Shown in pieces: positions 19,077 through 28,599 of a DNA stretch of 64,000 nucleotides. How positions within the stretch are numbered: the stretch's first letter is position 1; the number at the start of each line of letters is the position of its first letter. Both the position numbers and the translations under genes were made by a program. The notes beneath the pieces are model-generated. The model did not search any database. It was not told the DNA's origin and saw only the letters and a list, made by a program, of their open reading frames with translations. The stretch is from Methanobacterium sp. (GTDB taxonomy: Archaea; Methanobacteriota; Methanobacteria; Methanobacteriales; Methanobacteriaceae): contig JACWMK010000002.1 in the NCBI GenBank assembly GCA_015661405.1, positions 1 through 64,000 of the forward strand, read 5' to 3'.

Positions 19077-20303
19077 ATGAAAGCAAGTGCTCGGAAGATT
19101 AAAGATGGTGTATACTGGACTGGTGTTTTTGATTGGGATATAAGAAATTATCATGGATATACCTTGAATGGAACCACATATAATAGTTACCTAGTTTTTG
19201 GTGCAGATAAAGTGGTTTTGATTGACAATACTTTCCCTGGAACATCTTCTCAGATGTGGGGTAGAATTGAAGATGCTTTCAACAGGGAGGGCAGGGAATT
19301 AAAAGTTGATGTAATAATTCAGAATCATATTGAAACAGATCACAGCGGTGCCCTAGTTGAGATTCATAAAAAATTCCCAGAAGCACCTATTTATTGTACA
19401 AAAATAGCTGTAGAAGGACTTAAAAAACATTACCCTGCACTGGAGGATGCTGACTTCAGAACAGTTAAAACAGGATACATTCTTGATATCGGAGATAGAC
19501 AGTTTGCATTCCTTGAGGCCAAGATGTTGCATTGGCCAGATAGTATGTTCACATTACTCATGGATGAAGGTATATTATTCTCTAATGATGCATTTGGACA
19601 ACATTTATGCTTTAAGGATAGGTTTGATGTGGATATTCCTAACTATTTTTTAATGGATGCTGCTAAAAAATTTTATGCTAATTTAATAACGCCATTATCT
19701 ATGTTAGTGTTGCGTAAATTTGAAGAAATCAAGGAATTGGAATTATTAGAAAAAATAAATATGATAGCTCCTTCACATGGACAGATTTGGACTGATCCTA
19801 TGCAAATAATTTCTGCTTATAGTGATTGGGCTACTGGAAAGTGTGATAATATGGCAACTATTGTCTATGATACTATGCACTCTTCCACCCGAAAAATGGC
19901 TCATTCATTAGCGGAAGGACTGATTCATGAAGACATTAAGGTTAATATGTACTTTTTACATGAAGATGAACGAAGTGAAATGGTTAAAGATATTTTAGAG
20001 AGTAAAGCATTATTATTAGGGGTGCCTACACTCTTCAATGAACCATATCCCAGCGCTGGTGACTTTATATATTACTTAAAGGGTTTAAGTTTCGCCAGAA
20101 CTGGTATTCGTAGATTAGCTGTTACCTTTGGTTCTAAAGGTTGGAGCGGTAAAACAGTGGATAAACTGGCTGAATCCCTGGAAAAATGCGGATTCCAAGT
20201 GCAAGATAAATATGAAGTGGATTATGTTCCTACAGAGGATGAATTGAATAAATGTTATCAAATAGGTCGTAAATTAGGGGAAAAAATAAAGAAAGAATGG
20301 TAA
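19077..20303 (+). CDS. fprA: F420H2:O2 oxidase, A-type di-iron flavoprotein
   Basis: Reduces O2 to water with F420H2, protecting a strict anaerobe. The beta-lactamase-like domain (residues 1-250) carries the di-iron ligands in QNHIETDHSGAL near residue 86 and in the later SPSHG-type motif APSHGQIW. The flavodoxin domain (about 255-400) starts with YDTMHSSTRKMAHSLAEG and contains FGSKGWSGK. DIRNYHGYTLNGTTYN is characteristic of the methanogen FprA branch. Of two nearby ATGs (19071, 19077), the second gives the usual MKASARKIKDGVYW opening. Upstream GGGGGAAGATGAT is a usable binding site. Confidence 0.93.
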   Translation: MKASARKIKDGVYWTGVFDWDIRNYHGYTLNGTTYNSYLVFGADKVVLIDNTFPGTSSQMWGRIEDAFNREGRELKVDVIIQNHIETDHSGALVEIHKKFPEAPIYCTKIAVEGLKKHYPALEDADFRTVKTGYILDIGDRQFAFLEAKMLHWPDSMFTLLMDEGILFSNDAFGQHLCFKDRFDVDIPNYFLMDAAKKFYANLITPLSMLVLRKFEEIKELELLEKINMIAPSHGQIWTDPMQIISAYSDWATGKCDNMATIVYDTMHSSTRKMAHSLAEGLIHEDIKVNMYFLHEDERSEMVKDILESKALLLGVPTLFNEPYPSAGDFIYYLKGLSFARTGIRRLAVTFGSKGWSGKTVDKLAESLEKCGFQVQDKYEVDYVPTEDELNKCYQIGRKLGEKIKKEW

Positions 20304-20377
20304 TTTAAGTTAAATTTTGATCTTAAGATATGAGGATAAAAATAAAATAAAAAAAAGTTAAGGTGGAATTTTAGAAA

Positions 20378-20791
20378 ATGAAAACATTGGAATTTGAAAG
20401 TGAATTGGATCCTAGAAAAAAATTAATGTTAATTCTCTTCTGGACTAACCGTAAAGCAGCCCGAACAGAAGGTTGCGCTCCATTTACTTTAAAAAAAATA
20501 ATAACCCCCGAGAATACTTACACTGCTGGGGAAACAAAGTTACTAAAATTAAATAATGAAATATTAAATGATTTGGAGAAGAATATAGAAGATAGTAAAC
20601 CATTATACTTTGAGATGATCATGGGTGAAGAATTAATAGAAGCTTCATTGGAGGGTAATGTGTTTTCAGTAAATGCTAAAAAGAGTAGTGAAATCGAAGA
20701 GGAAATTATTGATAAGTTAAATATAGAATTAGGAAAGAAATATCCCAGTGTTTGCGAATCATTTGAACCTAGAGTAACACCTAATGAATGA
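20378..20791 (+). CDS. Conserved-looking protein of unknown function
   Basis: A soluble acidic protein of 137 aa without hydrophobic segments. It starts MKTLEFESELDPRKK and has one central cysteine (TEGCAPF) and a C-terminal one (SVCESFEP). AAGGTGGAATTTTAGAAA precedes the ATG. I recognise no domain. It follows fprA after 74 bp on the same strand and may be co-transcribed, which would suggest a redox or stress link, but that is only context. Confidence 0.65.
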   Translation: MKTLEFESELDPRKKLMLILFWTNRKAARTEGCAPFTLKKIITPENTYTAGETKLLKLNNEILNDLEKNIEDSKPLYFEMIMGEELIEASLEGNVFSVNAKKSSEIEEEIIDKLNIELGKKYPSVCESFEPRVTPNE

Positions 20792-21072
20792 TTTAATTTA
20801 ATTTTTTTTTATTGTATTTCCCTTATTATTACGAAATAATATTTTTTTAATTTATTTTTTTTGTTAAAAAAAAATTAATCTTAAATATTATTCCAGACTT
20901 TAAAACGGATTTTTTTTAACTTTTTTTAATTCAAAATATATTTCTTCACTTTTATTTTTGGATTTTAAAAATAACATATTAATTATCTAATATTATCTTT
21001 TGAATCAAAATAGCAATGTTTTAAAACTAGTTTATTCAATTCCTTAATTAATGGTTTTGAACATGTGATATT

Positions 21073-22188
21073 ATGCTAATTAACCTTAGAATAAACCTGC
21101 AAGAGAGGGGCAGAATAGTTGTTATAGTATTAACTCTTGTGTTATTCTCATTTTTAACCTGTTATTTTCAATTTTATTTTGGTAAAATCCCGATCTCGTC
21201 TTTATCAAGTTTATATTATTTACATAATTCATCACATCCATCTTATTTATCCTATATCTCTATTTTTTTAACTTCTGTTTGGTGGAAAAAGAAAAGAATA
21301 TGGTTCGCACCAGCATTTTTAACTATACTTTTGATTTTTATTCAACTTTTATTTATTACATTTGGATTTAAGAGGTACTCTGATTATTTCTTGTTAGTGA
21401 TGTTTATTTTTGTGATCGTTATAGTTGCATTTTTGGGTGAGAGAATTGAGAAGGTGAAAAGCTTAAGTGACTTGAACGAAAAACTAGACAAAGAAAGAAG
21501 TAAATTAGAGGATGCTAATAAAGAACTAGATGCATTTGCATATTCAGTTTCACATGACCTTAGAGTACCTTTAAGAGCTATAGATGGGTTTTCACGTATT
21601 TTAGTCGAAGATTATGAAGATAAACTTGATAAAGAAGGTAAAAGACTCATAAATATCGTTAGAGGAAATACTATGAAAATGGGTCAATTAATAGATGACA
21701 TTCTTCAATTATCCCGAGTAGGACGCCAAGAGATGAGAATATCTGAGATAAATATGGAAGCTCTAGTTAAAAATGTTTATGAAGAATTAAAATCGTCAAG
21801 TAATAAGAATATATTATTAAAAGTTAAATCTCTTCCACCAGCTTATGGTGACAGAATATTAATACAACAAATTTTGATTAATCTTCTTTCCAATTCCATT
21901 AAATTCACTAAATCAGGTGAAACTGCAGTAATTGAAGTTGGTTCAAAAAAAGGACATGATGAAAATATTTATTACATAAGAGACCATGGTGTGGGATTTG
22001 ATATGAAATATGTTAATAAACTATTTGGCCTATTTCAGAGATTACACAGTCAAGAAGAGTTTGAAGGAACGGGTGTAGGACTTTCTATTGTTCAACGTAT
22101 TATTAGAAGACATGGGGGGCGTGTTTGGGGGGAGGGAAAGGTTGATGGAGGCGCAACTATTTACTTCACTTTGCCAAGTGAATTATAA
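21073..22188 (+). CDS. Membrane sensor histidine kinase
   Basis: The N-terminal 130 residues hold about four hydrophobic helices without a large external sensor domain. A short coiled coil (LNEKLDKERSKLEDANKEL) follows, then the HisKA dimerisation domain with the phospho-accepting histidine in YSVSHDLRVPLRAIDGF. The ATPase domain has the N box ILINLLSNSIKFT, the G1 box RDHGVGFD and the G2 box GTGVGLSIVQRI. At 371 aa it is complete. It is followed by a single-domain response regulator and a hybrid kinase on the same strand, forming a signalling group of three genes. The signal is unknown. Confidence 0.92.
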   Translation: MLINLRINLQERGRIVVIVLTLVLFSFLTCYFQFYFGKIPISSLSSLYYLHNSSHPSYLSYISIFLTSVWWKKKRIWFAPAFLTILLIFIQLLFITFGFKRYSDYFLLVMFIFVIVIVAFLGERIEKVKSLSDLNEKLDKERSKLEDANKELDAFAYSVSHDLRVPLRAIDGFSRILVEDYEDKLDKEGKRLINIVRGNTMKMGQLIDDILQLSRVGRQEMRISEINMEALVKNVYEELKSSSNKNILLKVKSLPPAYGDRILIQQILINLLSNSIKFTKSGETAVIEVGSKKGHDENIYYIRDHGVGFDMKYVNKLFGLFQRLHSQEEFEGTGVGLSIVQRIIRRHGGRVWGEGKVDGGATIYFTLPSEL

Positions 22189-22282
22189 AGTTTTTAATAT
22201 GGTAAACATTTTTATACGAATTTATATGTAATTAAAATTAAGATTAAATGATTTGAATAAATTTGTAAAGGAGATCCCATTT

Positions 22283-22723
22283 ATGGATTTAGATGAAATA
22301 GAGATTTTACTAGTGGAAGATAATCCCACCGATGCTGAACTTACTATCCGGGCTTTAAAGAAGAAGAATTTAACTAATAATTTAGTTTGGGTTAAAGATG
22401 GTGCAGAAGCATTGGAATTTCTATATGCGACAGGATCTTATTCTAAACGGAATATAGAAGGAATCCCAAAGTTAATACTTTTAGATTTAAGAATGCCTAA
22501 GGTGGATGGGCTCGAAGTTTTACAGATAATAAAAAAGGATGAAAGAACCAAGAAGATTCCTGTAGTAATTTTAACCTCTTCGAAGGAAGATAAAGACATC
22601 GTGGAAAGTTATAAACTAGGAGTAAACAGTTATGTTAGCAAACCAGTAGAATTTGATGAATTCACAGAAGCTGTATCTACGTTAGGTTTGTATTGGATGC
22701 TGTTAAATAAGCCGCCAGAATAG
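22283..22723 (+). CDS. Single-domain response regulator (receiver only, Rcp1-like)
   Basis: A receiver domain with no output domain. EILLVEDNPTDAELT has the acidic pocket, the phospho-accepting aspartate is in LLDLRMPKVDG, and the conserved lysine is in SKPVEFDEF. The frame opens from a TTG at 22253. AAAGGAGATC at about 22267-22276 sets the start at the ATG at 22283. Receiver-only proteins of this type usually pass phosphate between kinases. It is the likely partner of the kinases on either side. Confidence 0.92.
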   Translation: MDLDEIEILLVEDNPTDAELTIRALKKKNLTNNLVWVKDGAEALEFLYATGSYSKRNIEGIPKLILLDLRMPKVDGLEVLQIIKKDERTKKIPVVILTSSKEDKDIVESYKLGVNSYVSKPVEFDEFTEAVSTLGLYWMLLNKPPE

Positions 22724-22750
22724 AGTGAATATTTATAATGGGGGATAAAT

Positions 22751-24280
22751 ATGGGAGGAGAACTTAAAGTATTAATATTAGAAGATGTTCAGTTTGATGC
22801 TGAGTTAATGGAGTATGAACTACGTCGTGAAGGAGTTAAGTTTTCATCTGAAAGAGTGGAAACTGAAGAAGATTTCATTAATGGAATTAATAATTTGAAA
22901 CCGGATGTAATATTAGTTGATCATTCCCTCCCAAGTTTTGACGGCATCTCTGCACTAGAAATCGCTAAAGAACATTCGCCAGATACGCCATTTATTTTTG
23001 TAAGTGGAAAGATAGGAGATGATTTTGCTGTTGACGTGCTTAAGAAAGGGGCTACAGATTATGTTTTTAAAAATAATCTCTCAAAATTAGTGCCAGCAGT
23101 GGAAAGAGCTTTAAAAGAGCGATCAGAGTTTATTGAGCGTAAAAAGGCAGAGGAGGAACTTAAATCAACTTATGCTCAGATGGAAGTTAGGATAAGGGAG
23201 CGGACCAGAGAATTATCATTAGCTAATCAAAGGTTACGAGCAGAAATTGCAGAACGTAAACAAGTGGAAGAAGCTCTGCGTGATAGTGAGAATAAGAATC
23301 TTATTCTCATTGAAGCCATTCCTGATTCAATGTTCATACTTAGTAAAAATGGCACTTATCATGATTTCCGCTCTAAAAATGATGGTTTATTATCTATACC
23401 TCCCGATGAAATTATTGGAAAAAATATTAGTAACATTGGACTTTCTCCAAATGATCTTGATCTTTTCTTTAAACACATTAAAGGTGCACTAAAAACTAAT
23501 ACCTTACAAGAGTTTGAATATGAACTATCCCCATCATCAGAAATGTTCCAATTTGAATCTCGTATAGTTAAATTGAATAATCAAGAAGTTCTCTGTATAG
23601 TCAGAGATATGACTGAGAAAAAACGGATAGAAGATAAAGTTAACCGATCACTTAAAGAGAAGGATGTACTTTTACAAGAGATTCATCATCGTGTAAAAAA
23701 TAATTTACAAATAGTATCAAGTTTGTTAAGTCTTCAATCAAGATACATTGAACAACCAGAGTCTATTGAAATTTTCAGGGATAGCCAAAGCCGGATAAAA
23801 TCAATGGCGCTTGTCCATGAGAAATTGTATCAAAGTGGAGACTTAACTAGAATTGATCTAGCAGAATATATTCCAGATTTAGTATCAGATCTTTTCAGGT
23901 CTTATGGTGTAAATTATAATATAGTTCAATTTAAAATTAATTCTGAAAATATTTCACTTGATATTAATACAGCTATACCATGCGGACTAATTATAAATGA
24001 ATTAGTGACAAATTCAATAAAACACGCTTTCCAGGGGATAATTAAGGGTGAAATTATTATTGAACTCAAATATGAAGATGACTATTTGAAAATGAAGGTA
24101 CAGGATAATGGTGTAGGATTTCCAGAAGAAGTGAATTTAAATAACATAAAAACCTTAGGATTACAACTAGTTATTAGTTTAACAAAACAATTAGATGGTT
24201 CAATTGAGCTTATAAAAGGGAATGGAACATGCTTCAATATTATATTTAAAGAGCAATCAAATATGAAGGAAGATACTTAA
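22751..24280 (+). CDS. Hybrid receiver-PAS-histidine kinase (HisKA_2 type)
   Basis: A 509-aa cytosolic protein. Residues 1-120 are a receiver (LILEDVQFDAELME, phospho-Asp in ILVDHSLPSFDG). A coiled-coil linker runs to about 175 and a PAS domain to about 290 (LIEAIPDSMFILSKNG). The kinase core of the HWE/HisKA_2 class follows, with the histidine in EIHHRVKNNLQIVSSLLSL and ATPase motifs NELVTNSIKHAF and VQDNGVGFPEE. No transmembrane segment is seen. It begins 27 bp after the response regulator, so the two are probably co-transcribed. Confidence 0.92.
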   Translation: MGGELKVLILEDVQFDAELMEYELRREGVKFSSERVETEEDFINGINNLKPDVILVDHSLPSFDGISALEIAKEHSPDTPFIFVSGKIGDDFAVDVLKKGATDYVFKNNLSKLVPAVERALKERSEFIERKKAEEELKSTYAQMEVRIRERTRELSLANQRLRAEIAERKQVEEALRDSENKNLILIEAIPDSMFILSKNGTYHDFRSKNDGLLSIPPDEIIGKNISNIGLSPNDLDLFFKHIKGALKTNTLQEFEYELSPSSEMFQFESRIVKLNNQEVLCIVRDMTEKKRIEDKVNRSLKEKDVLLQEIHHRVKNNLQIVSSLLSLQSRYIEQPESIEIFRDSQSRIKSMALVHEKLYQSGDLTRIDLAEYIPDLVSDLFRSYGVNYNIVQFKINSENISLDINTAIPCGLIINELVTNSIKHAFQGIIKGEIIIELKYEDDYLKMKVQDNGVGFPEEVNLNNIKTLGLQLVISLTKQLDGSIELIKGNGTCFNIIFKEQSNMKEDT

Positions 24281-24353
24281 AGTTAATTTACAAAAATTAT
24301 TTTTATATCTTCATAAACTTCATTAATAATTTTAATATATGGGCTAAAAAAAT

Positions 24354-24746
24354 TTAAGTCTTTATAGCCTTTATTATATCTCCATCTGATATTACTCCTA
24401 TTATATTTCCTTCATCCATCACTACTAACTGGTTTATTATCTCATTTGAGTCTGATTTATGCATCTTTTCCACTGCAGTAAGCAAATTTTCATTAGGATT
24501 AATAGTAGTCACATCTTTAACCATAACTTTTCCCACCACTGTACCAAGTTCATATTTATCTAAGATAAGATTGTGGCCTAAATCTGTTGCTGTAACAATA
24601 CCCACTAATTTATCATTATCAACAACAGGGAGTGAGCTTATTTTGTACTTCATAAGTTTTTCAAAGGCAAAAACAACGTCTTCCGTGGGTGAAACGGTTA
24701 TAACATCCTCAGTCATCACATCTTCTACTTTAAGGTTTTTTAGCAT
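24354..24746 (-). CDS. Tandem CBS-domain protein
   Basis: Two CBS domains in about 130 aa (first VEDVMTEDVITVSPTED, second VKDVTTINPNENLLTAVEK), each ending in the usual GIVTATD / GVISDGD motif. Such pairs bind adenine nucleotides or SAM and control partner proteins. The start is set at the ATG at 24746 behind GGAAGTGA. The coding region overlaps the end of the 2-phosphoglycerate kinase gene by 17 bp, so translation is probably coupled. A regulatory role in cyclic diphosphoglycerate metabolism is possible but unproven. Confidence 0.9.
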   Translation of the reverse strand: MLKNLKVEDVMTEDVITVSPTEDVVFAFEKLMKYKISSLPVVDNDKLVGIVTATDLGHNLILDKYELGTVVGKVMVKDVTTINPNENLLTAVEKMHKSDSNEIINQLVVMDEGNIIGVISDGDIIKAIKT

Positions 24747-25647
24747 CTTCTTCACTTCCGTAAGTTTTAGTAATCTCTTCTATTATAGAGTCAATGGTAG
24801 TTGTAACATCAATATTCTCAATTACTGGCACATGATACTTATTAGCCTGACTTTCAAAATATTTATGAGTTCTACGTATGGCTCCAAAATAATTCATATA
24901 ACGTTCAAGGGGTCTCCTAGCCCATAATTGCCTGCATCTTGAATAAAATCTTCCTTTATGTACCTCCTCATCTTGAAGGGTTAAAACGAACATGATCACG
25001 TTATTCTTAGCCACTAAATCCTTACGAATGAAGCCGGGTACGATATGTACACCTTCAATCACAATACTGATTCCTTCCTTAAGTGCTCTTTCAATAACTG
25101 CATCCACACCTACACTAACCGTATCTACATGATCTCTAAATCCGATTAAAACTTCATCCAATTCAGGAGGTGGTGGAATACGCAGTGAACGGTAAGCAGA
25201 GTAACTAGATTCATATATAGTAGGTATAAGCTCCTTAGAAACTATTTTACGCATTACCTCACGAATCATATCAGTACTGATCATATTCCTAATTCCAAGA
25301 CGATTAGCCACCTCAAATGCAATTGATGAAGTTCCTACACCAGAAGAACCACCTATGAGTATAATTAAAGGTTCTCTACATTTACGAATTTGTTTCCACA
25401 TTCCATATTTTTCAGCTATCTCCACATCTTCTTCTTTAAGTTGTTCACGAACTATTCTCACCAATTCATCCAATTCTATTAATTCGATGCCTAAACTACG
25501 CAGATGAGATTCTATCTGGGAAGCGAATGTATATGCTTCACTAGGATCCATCTCAGCGCGAGTTAAAGACCTAGTTAATACCCCTTTAGAAAATGGTTCC
25601 CTGTATTTCTTGCCGCTTACTTCACCTTCCACCATTATAATTTTCAA
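24730..25647 (-). CDS. pgk2: 2-phosphoglycerate kinase
   Basis: Phosphorylates 2-phosphoglycerate to 2,3-bisphosphoglycerate, the precursor of cyclic 2,3-diphosphoglycerate, a solute and phosphate store of Methanobacteriales. The N-terminal 90 residues form an ATP-cone (EPFSKGVLTRSLTRAEMD). The kinase domain starts with the P-loop in IGGSSGVGTSSIAFEVA near residue 100, and STDMIREVMRK and VIEGVHIVPGF follow. At 305 aa it is full length. The cyclising enzyme is not in the window. It is the first gene of a pair with the CBS protein. Confidence 0.9.
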   Translation of the reverse strand: MKIIMVEGEVSGKKYREPFSKGVLTRSLTRAEMDPSEAYTFASQIESHLRSLGIELIELDELVRIVREQLKEEDVEIAEKYGMWKQIRKCREPLIILIGGSSGVGTSSIAFEVANRLGIRNMISTDMIREVMRKIVSKELIPTIYESSYSAYRSLRIPPPPELDEVLIGFRDHVDTVSVGVDAVIERALKEGISIVIEGVHIVPGFIRKDLVAKNNVIMFVLTLQDEEVHKGRFYSRCRQLWARRPLERYMNYFGAIRRTHKYFESQANKYHVPVIENIDVTTTIDSIIEEITKTYGSEEDAKKP

Positions 25648-25967
25648 TTTCTCACCTCAAAAAGGGTTTGGAACATAAATATAGCACACTAATAAAAATT
25701 GGTTTTGTCAATCATACTTAAAAATATTTTCCTATAAAAAAAAATTTTAGAACAGAATTATTTAATTTAACATTAATCTTACTAATAAAATGTATTTAAT
25801 ATCCTTAAAATTTTATATTTTCTTGATTTAAAATTATATGTAATTAATTTATTTTATATTGTAATTTTGGTATAAATTGGAAATTAATTGGGAAAAAATT
25901 ATTTATAAGCATCTTTTTAGAATAAATGATATACTTATGAATTTAATTATTTTCCCAATCTAATAAT
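25648..25967. promoter_or_regulatory. Divergent promoter region with a TATA box for the BPL_N gene
   Basis: The region lies between divergently transcribed genes and is strongly A/T-rich. GGGAAAAAATTATTTATAAGC at about 25890-25910 fits a BRE plus TATA box on the plus strand. It would place transcription start near 25935 and leave a leader of about 90 nt before the TTG at 26025. The minus-strand promoter of pgk2 was not pinned down. Confidence 0.4.
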
Positions 25968-25996
25968 CCCTCTTAATAATTTTCTATTATTGAGGG
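25968..25996 (+). promoter_or_regulatory. Hairpin in the leader of the BPL_N gene
   Basis: CCCTC-TT-AATAAT, loop TTTCT, then ATTATT-GAGGG: eleven base pairs with a two-base bulge. It lies 17 bp before GAGGT, the ribosome binding site of the next gene. It could modulate translation or be an early terminator; no long T-run follows it. Confidence 0.4.
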
Positions 25997-26024
25997 TATA
26001 AATATCAATATAGAGGTTATAAAG

Positions 26025-26873
26025 TTGATTAAATCATTAAAATTAAATAAGAAATCTAAAGTTAGAAGTAAAAGATTTAATCAGAGATCATCTAAACAAT
26101 ATGGTTTACTTTATCGATTTAAAATTTTCCTGCCTTTATCTGTTTTATTAGTGATTTCAATCATGATCATGGGAACATATGCACACACTTCAGTTCATAA
26201 TGGAACAAATGATAAAGTCATTAAAGTATTAATTTATGATGGACCTGAAGCCGATTCAAATTGTACATTACAAACTGAGATTATTCTAAATAATGCTAAT
26301 GAAAATAAGTCATCTAATATAAAATTTGAATATAATACTACAAATGTAATAACCGCTGACACATTAGCTGATTATAATGTTTTATATATGCCTGGCGGTC
26401 AAGGTGGAGAACAATACGTGGATAGTGAAAATATTAATAGTGATGCAATAGAAAATTTCGTTGCAAGTGGTAACGGATTCGTTGGGATTTGTGCAGGCGC
26501 GTACGCCGGTGCTAATTACACTGATGGATTAGATTATAATGGTTGGGGAATTGCACCAGACGTTAATACTGAAGCTGATTATACGGAAGAGAATTTATCA
26601 ATTCAAACCACTAATATTGGCCAGCAAGTATTAGGAGATTCCCGTTATTTAACAATGTCTCATGAGAATGGACCAGCATTTTATGGTAATGAAAGTAATT
26701 ATATCACTTTTGCAACTTATGCTGATGATAGTTCAGGTTTCCAGGGTTATGGTGCAATAGTAGGTGATTATTATGGTAACGGACGAGTAGCTTTAAGCGG
26801 AGTTCACCCTGAGCTAAACCCACAACATCCAGAAATACTTACTAATCTCATTATATGGGCCGCCAATGCTTAA
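26025..26873 (+). CDS. Exported BPL_N-domain protein (class I glutamine amidotransferase-like)
   Basis: A basic N-terminus and one hydrophobic helix (FLPLSVLLVISIMIMGTY, about residues 38-55) suggest membrane anchoring or export. The outer domain begins IKVLIYDGPEADSNCTLQTE and contains MPGGQGG and the nucleophile-elbow-like FVGICAGAYAGA, as in the biotin-protein-ligase N-terminal family of GATase1-like folds. The catalytic-type cysteine is kept (GICAGA) and SHENGPAFYG and GVHPELNPQHPE follow. The start is a TTG behind GAGGT (26013-26017). The substrate is unknown; peptidoglycan-like or pseudomurein-related roles are speculation. Confidence 0.8.
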   Translation: MIKSLKLNKKSKVRSKRFNQRSSKQYGLLYRFKIFLPLSVLLVISIMIMGTYAHTSVHNGTNDKVIKVLIYDGPEADSNCTLQTEIILNNANENKSSNIKFEYNTTNVITADTLADYNVLYMPGGQGGEQYVDSENINSDAIENFVASGNGFVGICAGAYAGANYTDGLDYNGWGIAPDVNTEADYTEENLSIQTTNIGQQVLGDSRYLTMSHENGPAFYGNESNYITFATYADDSSGFQGYGAIVGDYYGNGRVALSGVHPELNPQHPEILTNLIIWAANA

Positions 26874-27084
26874 CAACACTTTTAATAATCATATAATCTC
26901 TTTGATAATAATTTTTAAGGAATTCATATTGTATTCCATAAATTAGTTAGTATCAATAGGTAATCCACTAGTATAAAAAATGGTAAATAGAGTTTTGATA
27001 TAAAAAAAATAATTAAAATTACCTATCAAGAGGATATTACAGGTAAATGCTTTCAAATATATGTAAAAATAATAAGTTTTTCTG

Positions 27085-27753
27085 TTAAAGTTTTATAATT
27101 TCTGCCTTTACTTCTGGATTCTCTTTTATGTCATCTATATTAACCAGACAACCATATCCATCAGATAATTCACCAGGATTAATTACTTTTGTTATCCCGA
27201 TTTTATCCTCTCCCTTTGATTCATGAACATGACCACAAATATTTAATGTGGGTTGAAATTCCTCTATTACCCTACGGATGCTCTTACTTCCCACATGTAC
27301 ACCAGAGGCAAGTTGATCAGTTTCAGTTCCATAAGGAGGAGCATGAGTTATAAATAATATGATTTTCTGGCTAGATACGATTTTAAATACTTTACGAGCT
27401 TCTTCATAGATTTGAATCTCCTCAAATTCCAGAGGAGTATTAAATGGAGTGGGATTAGACCCTCCAAATCCACAGATACCTATATCTTTAATTATCACAC
27501 CTCTACCATGAATATTAACTGCCTGAGAGTTTTCTATTTTACTATATATAGTTATTGGATCACAATTACCCGGAATAGCCAATACTGGAATATTAAACTG
27601 GCTTATCTCATTTAATATCTCTTCCCCTAATTCAGCAGGACCAAAATCAGTGATATCACCCGTTATAATGATTAAATCTAAATTATTATGATTCAAGTAA
27701 TCTAAAACTTTTAGGTAACTACCATGCAGATCACCAAATGCTAGTATTTTCAT
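27085..27753 (-). CDS. Metallophosphoesterase (calcineurin-like)
   Basis: All five two-metal phosphoesterase motifs are seen in order: GDLHGSY, GDITDFG, GNCDP, FITHAPPYG and CGHVHESKG. At about 222 aa it is of the small YfcE-like archaeal type. It probably hydrolyses phosphodiesters or phosphomonoesters. The substrate is not known. The ATG at 27753 (MKILAFGDLHGS) is preferred to a TTG two codons upstream, with GAGGTTTTA before it. It is followed on the same strand 37 bp away from the DUF2096-type gene, possibly one transcription unit. Confidence 0.88.
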   Translation of the reverse strand: MKILAFGDLHGSYLKVLDYLNHNNLDLIIITGDITDFGPAELGEEILNEISQFNIPVLAIPGNCDPITIYSKIENSQAVNIHGRGVIIKDIGICGFGGSNPTPFNTPLEFEEIQIYEEARKVFKIVSSQKIILFITHAPPYGTETDQLASGVHVGSKSIRRVIEEFQPTLNICGHVHESKGEDKIGITKVINPGELSDGYGCLVNIDDIKENPEVKAEIIKL

Positions 27754-27796
27754 TAGCAATAAAACCTCGATTATATTTTTATTTTTTAAAAAAAAT

Positions 27797-28330
27797 TTAG
27801 GTTTGTTCAGAGAAAAAAGATGATAACTCCTTTAAACTTTTTTTAATATTATCTTTATCACCAAATATCATTATAATATTATCTTCCTCAAATTCAAGAA
27901 TTATATTATAATACTCCGCAATCTCTTGTAATCTCTCCTCTAATATCGGTTTTTTAAAAGTTAAACGAGCCATTGAAAAACCAGAAGGAGCACCCACAAT
28001 AAATTTAGATTTTTTATCCACAAGCTGATACACTTGTTCACCACGAGAAGCTCTCCTAAGTTTTTCAAGCCAGCTTTCCAAGTAATCCTCACCAACATCC
28101 TCAGCCAAAGTAAGCAGCATATCTTGAGCAGAGTTCATGAAATCATTCATTCTCTTCAACTCTTTCATCCGCTCCGGGTCATTAGGATTCACCTTATAAA
28201 AGTTAATAGTAGTTTTAGCCATCTGAATATCCTTAGTTACATCGTTAGGTATACTCACTCCGTTTTTTCGGAGGTCTGTTAAAAGTTCCACTAGAATCAT
28301 CCAGGTTTGTTCGGCGGGTAAAGAACTCAT
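27797..28330 (-). CDS. DUF2096-like conserved archaeal protein
   Basis: 177 aa, soluble, mainly helical in its first half (EQTWMILVELLTDLRKNG, RMNDFMNSAQDMLLTLAEDV). A C-terminal alpha/beta part has PSGFSMARLTFKKP and LEFEEDNIIMIFG. It matches my memory of the DUF2096 family of methanogens, but I cannot verify that. The coding region overlaps the end of the preceding small gene by 4 bp, which implies coupled translation. No catalytic motif is visible. Confidence 0.7.
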   Translation of the reverse strand: MSSLPAEQTWMILVELLTDLRKNGVSIPNDVTKDIQMAKTTINFYKVNPNDPERMKELKRMNDFMNSAQDMLLTLAEDVGEDYLESWLEKLRRASRGEQVYQLVDKKSKFIVGAPSGFSMARLTFKKPILEERLQEIAEYYNIILEFEEDNIIMIFGDKDNIKKSLKELSSFFSEQT

Positions 28331-28599
28331 AAGTGTTCTTCCAATATTTTCTTGGTACTATAATTCAATTTAGCCTCTGCAATTTTTAATTCTTCTACTA
28401 TCTCATTTATACTATTATAAGAATTTATGAAAAGGACATGATAACTTTCAGTGCCACTAATATTTAAAATAGCTATCTCATCATCATCTCCAATATCTTT
28501 ATTCTCCAAAGAAGCCTTGTATTGTACATAAGGATTGAATTTTTCAGGTAATTCATTATATTTAAATATTCCCACCAAACTAGCGATAAACAAAACCAT
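28327..28599 (-). CDS. Small conserved methanogen protein of unknown function
   Basis: 90 aa. It opens VLFIASLVGIFKYNELPEKF and includes DDDEIAILNISGTESYHVLF, a beta-rich pattern, then a C-terminal helix. I do not recognise a named domain with certainty. The stop overlaps the start of the DUF2096-like gene by 4 bp, so the two very probably work or are expressed together. It looks like a genuine gene from its coupling and amino acid composition. Confidence 0.65.
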   Translation of the reverse strand: MVLFIASLVGIFKYNELPEKFNPYVQYKASLENKDIGDDDEIAILNISGTESYHVLFINSYNSINEIVEELKIAEAKLNYSTKKILEEHL

